Origin: Climacium dendroides | Lineage: Eukaryota; Streptophyta; Bryopsida; Hypnales; Climaciaceae | NCBI GenBank assembly: GCA_950106755.1 | Contig: OX467091.1 | Location: 14,835,538-14,899,537 of the forward strand | DNA length: 64,000 bases | Direction: 5' to 3' | Notes under the pieces: model-generated | Told to the model about the DNA's origin: nothing | The model's input: only the letters and a program-made list of their open reading frames with translations | Databases searched by the model: none | Shown: piece by piece, positions 60,870 to 64,000 of the stretch | Layout: every line of letters starts with the position of its first letter | Numbering within the stretch: the stretch's first letter is position 1 | Program-made: the position numbers and the translations under genes

Positions 60870-61347
60870 AGTATTGTAGAGAGATTTTTTGTGAAACAAG
60901 ACAAAGTGCTTTGGCATGCACATTCTATTAAAGACTACTTTGTGCCTTCTCTTATTTTGATGATATAAGATTTAGGCATAAATTTCAAATGCAAAGGGAA
61001 TTATTTTTGAGGATCATGAACTTTGTTTCTAGTTTTGGTTCCTATTTCCTCGAGAGAAATGTGCAACCAATAGATTGAGATTACCTCTTTTACAAAAGTA
61101 TACAACTGCAATTTGCATTCTTGTATATAGTGTGTATTTAATATACAACAAACAAGTATTGTCAACGTTTAAGGAAAAACATTGCCCAAGAAGTGATGAA
61201 GTATTTTGTGAATGTATTTTGTGGTTGCTTTGAAACCAAATTCTTGAAATGCCCTACCCAAAAAGATGGTTTGAGAGAAATGGGGATTAGTTCCCACTAA
61301 AGATTTCTAGATATATTTGGATTGTATGTATTGGTAGTAGAAGATTT
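60870..61347 (+). pseudogene. Possible PIF/Harbinger transposase fragment
   Basis: Broken plus-strand frames read IVERFFVKQDKVLWHAH, then KDYFVP, and further on FETKFLKCPTQKDGLREMG followed by DIFGLYVL. The order resembles the region before and into the first catalytic block of plant Harbinger-type transposases (a DYF motif, then GFPGMFGSIDCMHW). Stops are frequent, and the following sequence is interrupted by the MITE at 61348. Confidence 0.4.
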
Positions 61348-61485
61348 CACTACTAGAAAATTTAGTTTTTCTTTGTTCTGGTCATGTTGATCCGGTCAAA
61401 ATCTGACAAAAATTTGTTGAAATCAACAGATTTTGACCAGATCAACGTGACCAAAATAACAAAAAAAATAAATTTTCTAGTAGTG
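61348..61485. mobile_element. CACTA-type hairpin MITE, 138 bp
   Basis: The ends CACTACTAGAAAATTTA and AAATTTTCTAGTAGTG are inverted, with TTT on both sides as a 3-bp target duplication. The interior is also palindromic (TGGTCATGTTGATC...CCGGTCAAAATCTG pairing with CAGATTTTGACC...GATCAACGTGACCA), so nearly the whole element can fold into one stem. Confidence 0.85.
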
Positions 61486-61489
61486 TTTG

Positions 61490-63605
61490 CACTACCACTT
61501 GGTAGGGACAATTTGAAGTTAAAGACATTAGATGCTTTTCAACTACATTGGAGGGTCATTTTAGGCCAATTTCCCATGCTGGGAACCAACCATTGGTAGA
61601 TAGAATACAATATAAATTAAAATATTTTTAATAATATTTTTTCCAAAATAATATTTTAAAAATATTTATTACTATTATATGATGTGGTAGTTACTTTGCC
61701 ACATCAGATTGCTATGGCCAAATTCCCATAGTTTGGGAATTCAAGGAACTTGCAACCATTTATAGAAGCTCGATCTCATGTAATGCTAGAATCATTATAT
61801 TAATCTTAAAGCAATTGTTGATCAATCTTGGCATTCATTATTTAGCTTGCTTAGAGGGAATGATGACATAAATGTATTGAATTATTCCTATTAATTCTAA
61901 GAATTATCAACTTAGGAACTATATACTCCATTCGTATATTAAGTTCAAATTAAAGGAGGGAGCTTGCCAATGGGAGTTTTATATTTAAAAAAAATGTTCT
62001 TTAGCTTCTAGTTCCATTTAGGGACCTATATCCAATTCACTTGTTCAACTCTCCAAATAGACATAAACTTTATTTCAATTATAATCAATCTAATTTGACT
62101 ACGAGCTAATAGATACACACAAATAAATAATATTCTAATTAGTTTGCATTTTAGATTCACGTCTAATTTAGAAAACTATATAAATATTGTAAATAAGAAG
62201 TGGTTTTTGTAGTGTTCATTACTTCAAAATCTCACACTAATTCACAATAAATTCTAGTTTACAAATTTCTTTCCATTATAATTATTGCATTTATTAATTA
62301 GGCATGTAGATTTCACCAATCAAAATATCAAACTTTTATTTACAATGCATTCCATTCTACCACTTTAAAAAATTTGTGTTTTATATGATGTTTTCAAGAT
62401 TTTAGGAGATGGATTTTAGTGTACATCCACTAAAACAACTTGTGTTTTTATGTAAATAGTAATGTTCAATGTGACATCTAGATGTTGAATGAGGAATTAG
62501 TGTATTGCAAGCTTTTGGAAACTTTGTAAAATCTAGATCAAGAAAAAGAGTTGAAGACTATACAAGATATTATGCAGAATTACATTATTATGCACCAATA
62601 TTGTCTTTATGTAAATGCAATCATGATGTGACTCATCTTTGAGTGAAGTGCCAATTTCATACAAAGCCAACACACTCCTCTATACTCAAGTAATTTGTTC
62701 ACATCATGTTTAATGATTCTGCACTTTGTGTCTAAGGGTCTTATTGGTTGCTCCTCCTTTATCTATACTTGTGTTGTTGATAATGTATGTAAATCCTTGC
62801 CCAAAATGTATTGGTTTTTTGGCCATTGTCATGGATTTAATTGTATAGAATGTGTAGGAAACTACTTACAAGTTGCCACCTCTTCTCTACACGTAAATTC
62901 TTTTCTTTTTATACACAAACAGGTTCAAGCTCTACCATTGTGTCTACAAAGGTAAGAAGAGTGGCAAAGCTTGACACAACAATTATTCTACATCTTATGT
63001 ATAAGAAGGCCCAAGTGTGGTGGTTATCACTGATATTCTTGTTGTAGTGTAACAAATGGAGCAACAAGGAATGACTCTAAGTTCAAAGGCCAATGTATGA
63101 CAGCAACCATTGGAAATACTCATAGAGACTTTGAGTTAACCAGTTTTGTAAACTACTATCTCAAAATGGTCACAAAACACAAAATTAAATGTTCAAAACA
63201 TAGAGAATCCTTCCTAGAAAAATAACATTATACGTGATATAAAATTGTTGCATCCTATGTAAGGGCCAAATTAGGCATAAATTACTCAATTTTTGTCAAA
63301 AAGTGTCACATTTCCACTTGTAATTGGTTCAAGGTGATGTAGACCTTTCAAAATCTAACATAGAAATTCAATTTTGATATTTCTTTGTCAAAATTGACCC
63401 TCATATACAACAAACTTCTTAATGACTTGTATAACCATTATACAACCATTAACCATCTTGAGATAGGAGTTTTGAAGTGTTTTTTTTTCCATGTGATCTA
63501 TAATAAATCAAATTAAGCAACTCTAGTTTTGATTCCAATGAAATCTTAAAATTTATTAAAGATTGGCTTTTATATTTTGTTTGAAATATACTCATATAAG
63601 TTCAA
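61490..63605. other. AT-rich intergenic DNA, no gene seen
   Basis: Very AT-rich. Plus-strand frames around 62530-63050 look weakly protein-like but match nothing I can name. Confidence 0.45.
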
Positions 63606-63632
63606 AAAAGGCCTTGGACACTTAGGGATTAA
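63606..63632 (+). repeat. Terminus of mariner-related family
   Basis: AAAAGGCCTTGGACACTTAG then GGAT-TA matches the right end of the elements at 18876-19670 and 46137-47062. The corresponding left end was not found upstream, so this is an isolated or strongly decayed end. Confidence 0.45.
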
Positions 63633-64000
63633 ATTATGATGTGTATTAGATTGATAGTGTATACATAACAAGCATAATGACCTTGTTCTAAAGGAATCCA
63701 AATAAATAAACTCATACAAACAAACATAAATAAGGACAACTATCTCTTGTTTCATCAATTGACAATTCTTTACTTCTATTGTATGTCTTTTGTTCTTGAC
63801 TTGAGTTTTTGACATTATCTTTTTTTTTGTAATGTATTGTTTGTTTTTTTTATTAAAAAATTGTAAGTCAAGTCAAAATATTAGGTTATGGTTTATTTGC
63901 ACATGTACGTACAAATACAAAATTACCTTCTAGCTTTGTGTGATTGGACAAGTCTATTCACCTAAGGAAACTAATTACTCCTTTAATGATAGATCCAACT

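Overview
This is nuclear DNA from a land plant. The evidence is two spliced copies of a GUN1-type PPR-SMR gene, an ENOD93-like gene, a TT9/GFS9 (CLEC16A-type) gene, canonical GT-AG introns, and typical plant transposons (Copia, L1-type LINE, CACTA, Tc1/mariner, Helitron, Stowaway- and Tourist-like MITEs). Most of the window is AT-rich, repeat-laden intergenic DNA. The genus cannot be fixed from sequence alone. The very GC-rich GUN1 coding sequence in AT-rich surroundings, and the moderate similarity to the angiosperm proteins as I recall them, would suit a non-angiosperm, but this is only a guess.

Layout: 1-11988 holds two GUN1 copies arranged tail to tail. They lie in an inverted repeat whose arms (1-3534 and 7714-11247) show no difference that I could find; the left arm runs off the window. 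The 4.2 kb spacer carries a decayed Copia retrotransposon. 12000-12860 is the GC-rich upstream flank of the right copy. 12900-21250 is a transposon graveyard with a dead Tc1/mariner transposase, relatives of its termini, small MITEs and local tandem duplications. 21807-23185 is a compact four-exon ENOD93-like gene on the minus strand. 23962-24239 is a MITE upstream of it. 24480-30240 is a 5'-truncated L1-type LINE split by a 1.9 kb non-autonomous CACTA element. 30900-44970 is low in genes: a twin 90-bp GGACGG-rich repeat, an Agenet-domain fragment, a probable LTR with heat-shock-element-like tandem repeats, an unrecognised degenerate coding block, a Helitron helicase remnant and a two-exon HDHD5/CECR5-like fragment. 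46135-47065 is a mariner-related non-autonomous element. 49299-58136 is a complete 21-exon TT9/GFS9 gene on the minus strand, with old elements in two introns. 59060-59439 is a Tourist-like MITE with perfect ends. 60870-61485 is a possible PIF/Harbinger fragment interrupted by a CACTA-type hairpin MITE.

The intact genes are unrelated in function: plastid-to-nucleus signalling (GUN1), an inner mitochondrial membrane protein (ENOD93) and Golgi/endosome-vacuole trafficking (TT9/GFS9). They do not form a cluster. The most notable feature is the inverted pair of identical GUN1 copies, which is either a very recent or gene-converted duplication with silencing potential, or an assembly artefact. I saw no rRNA, tRNA, CRISPR or organellar insertions.
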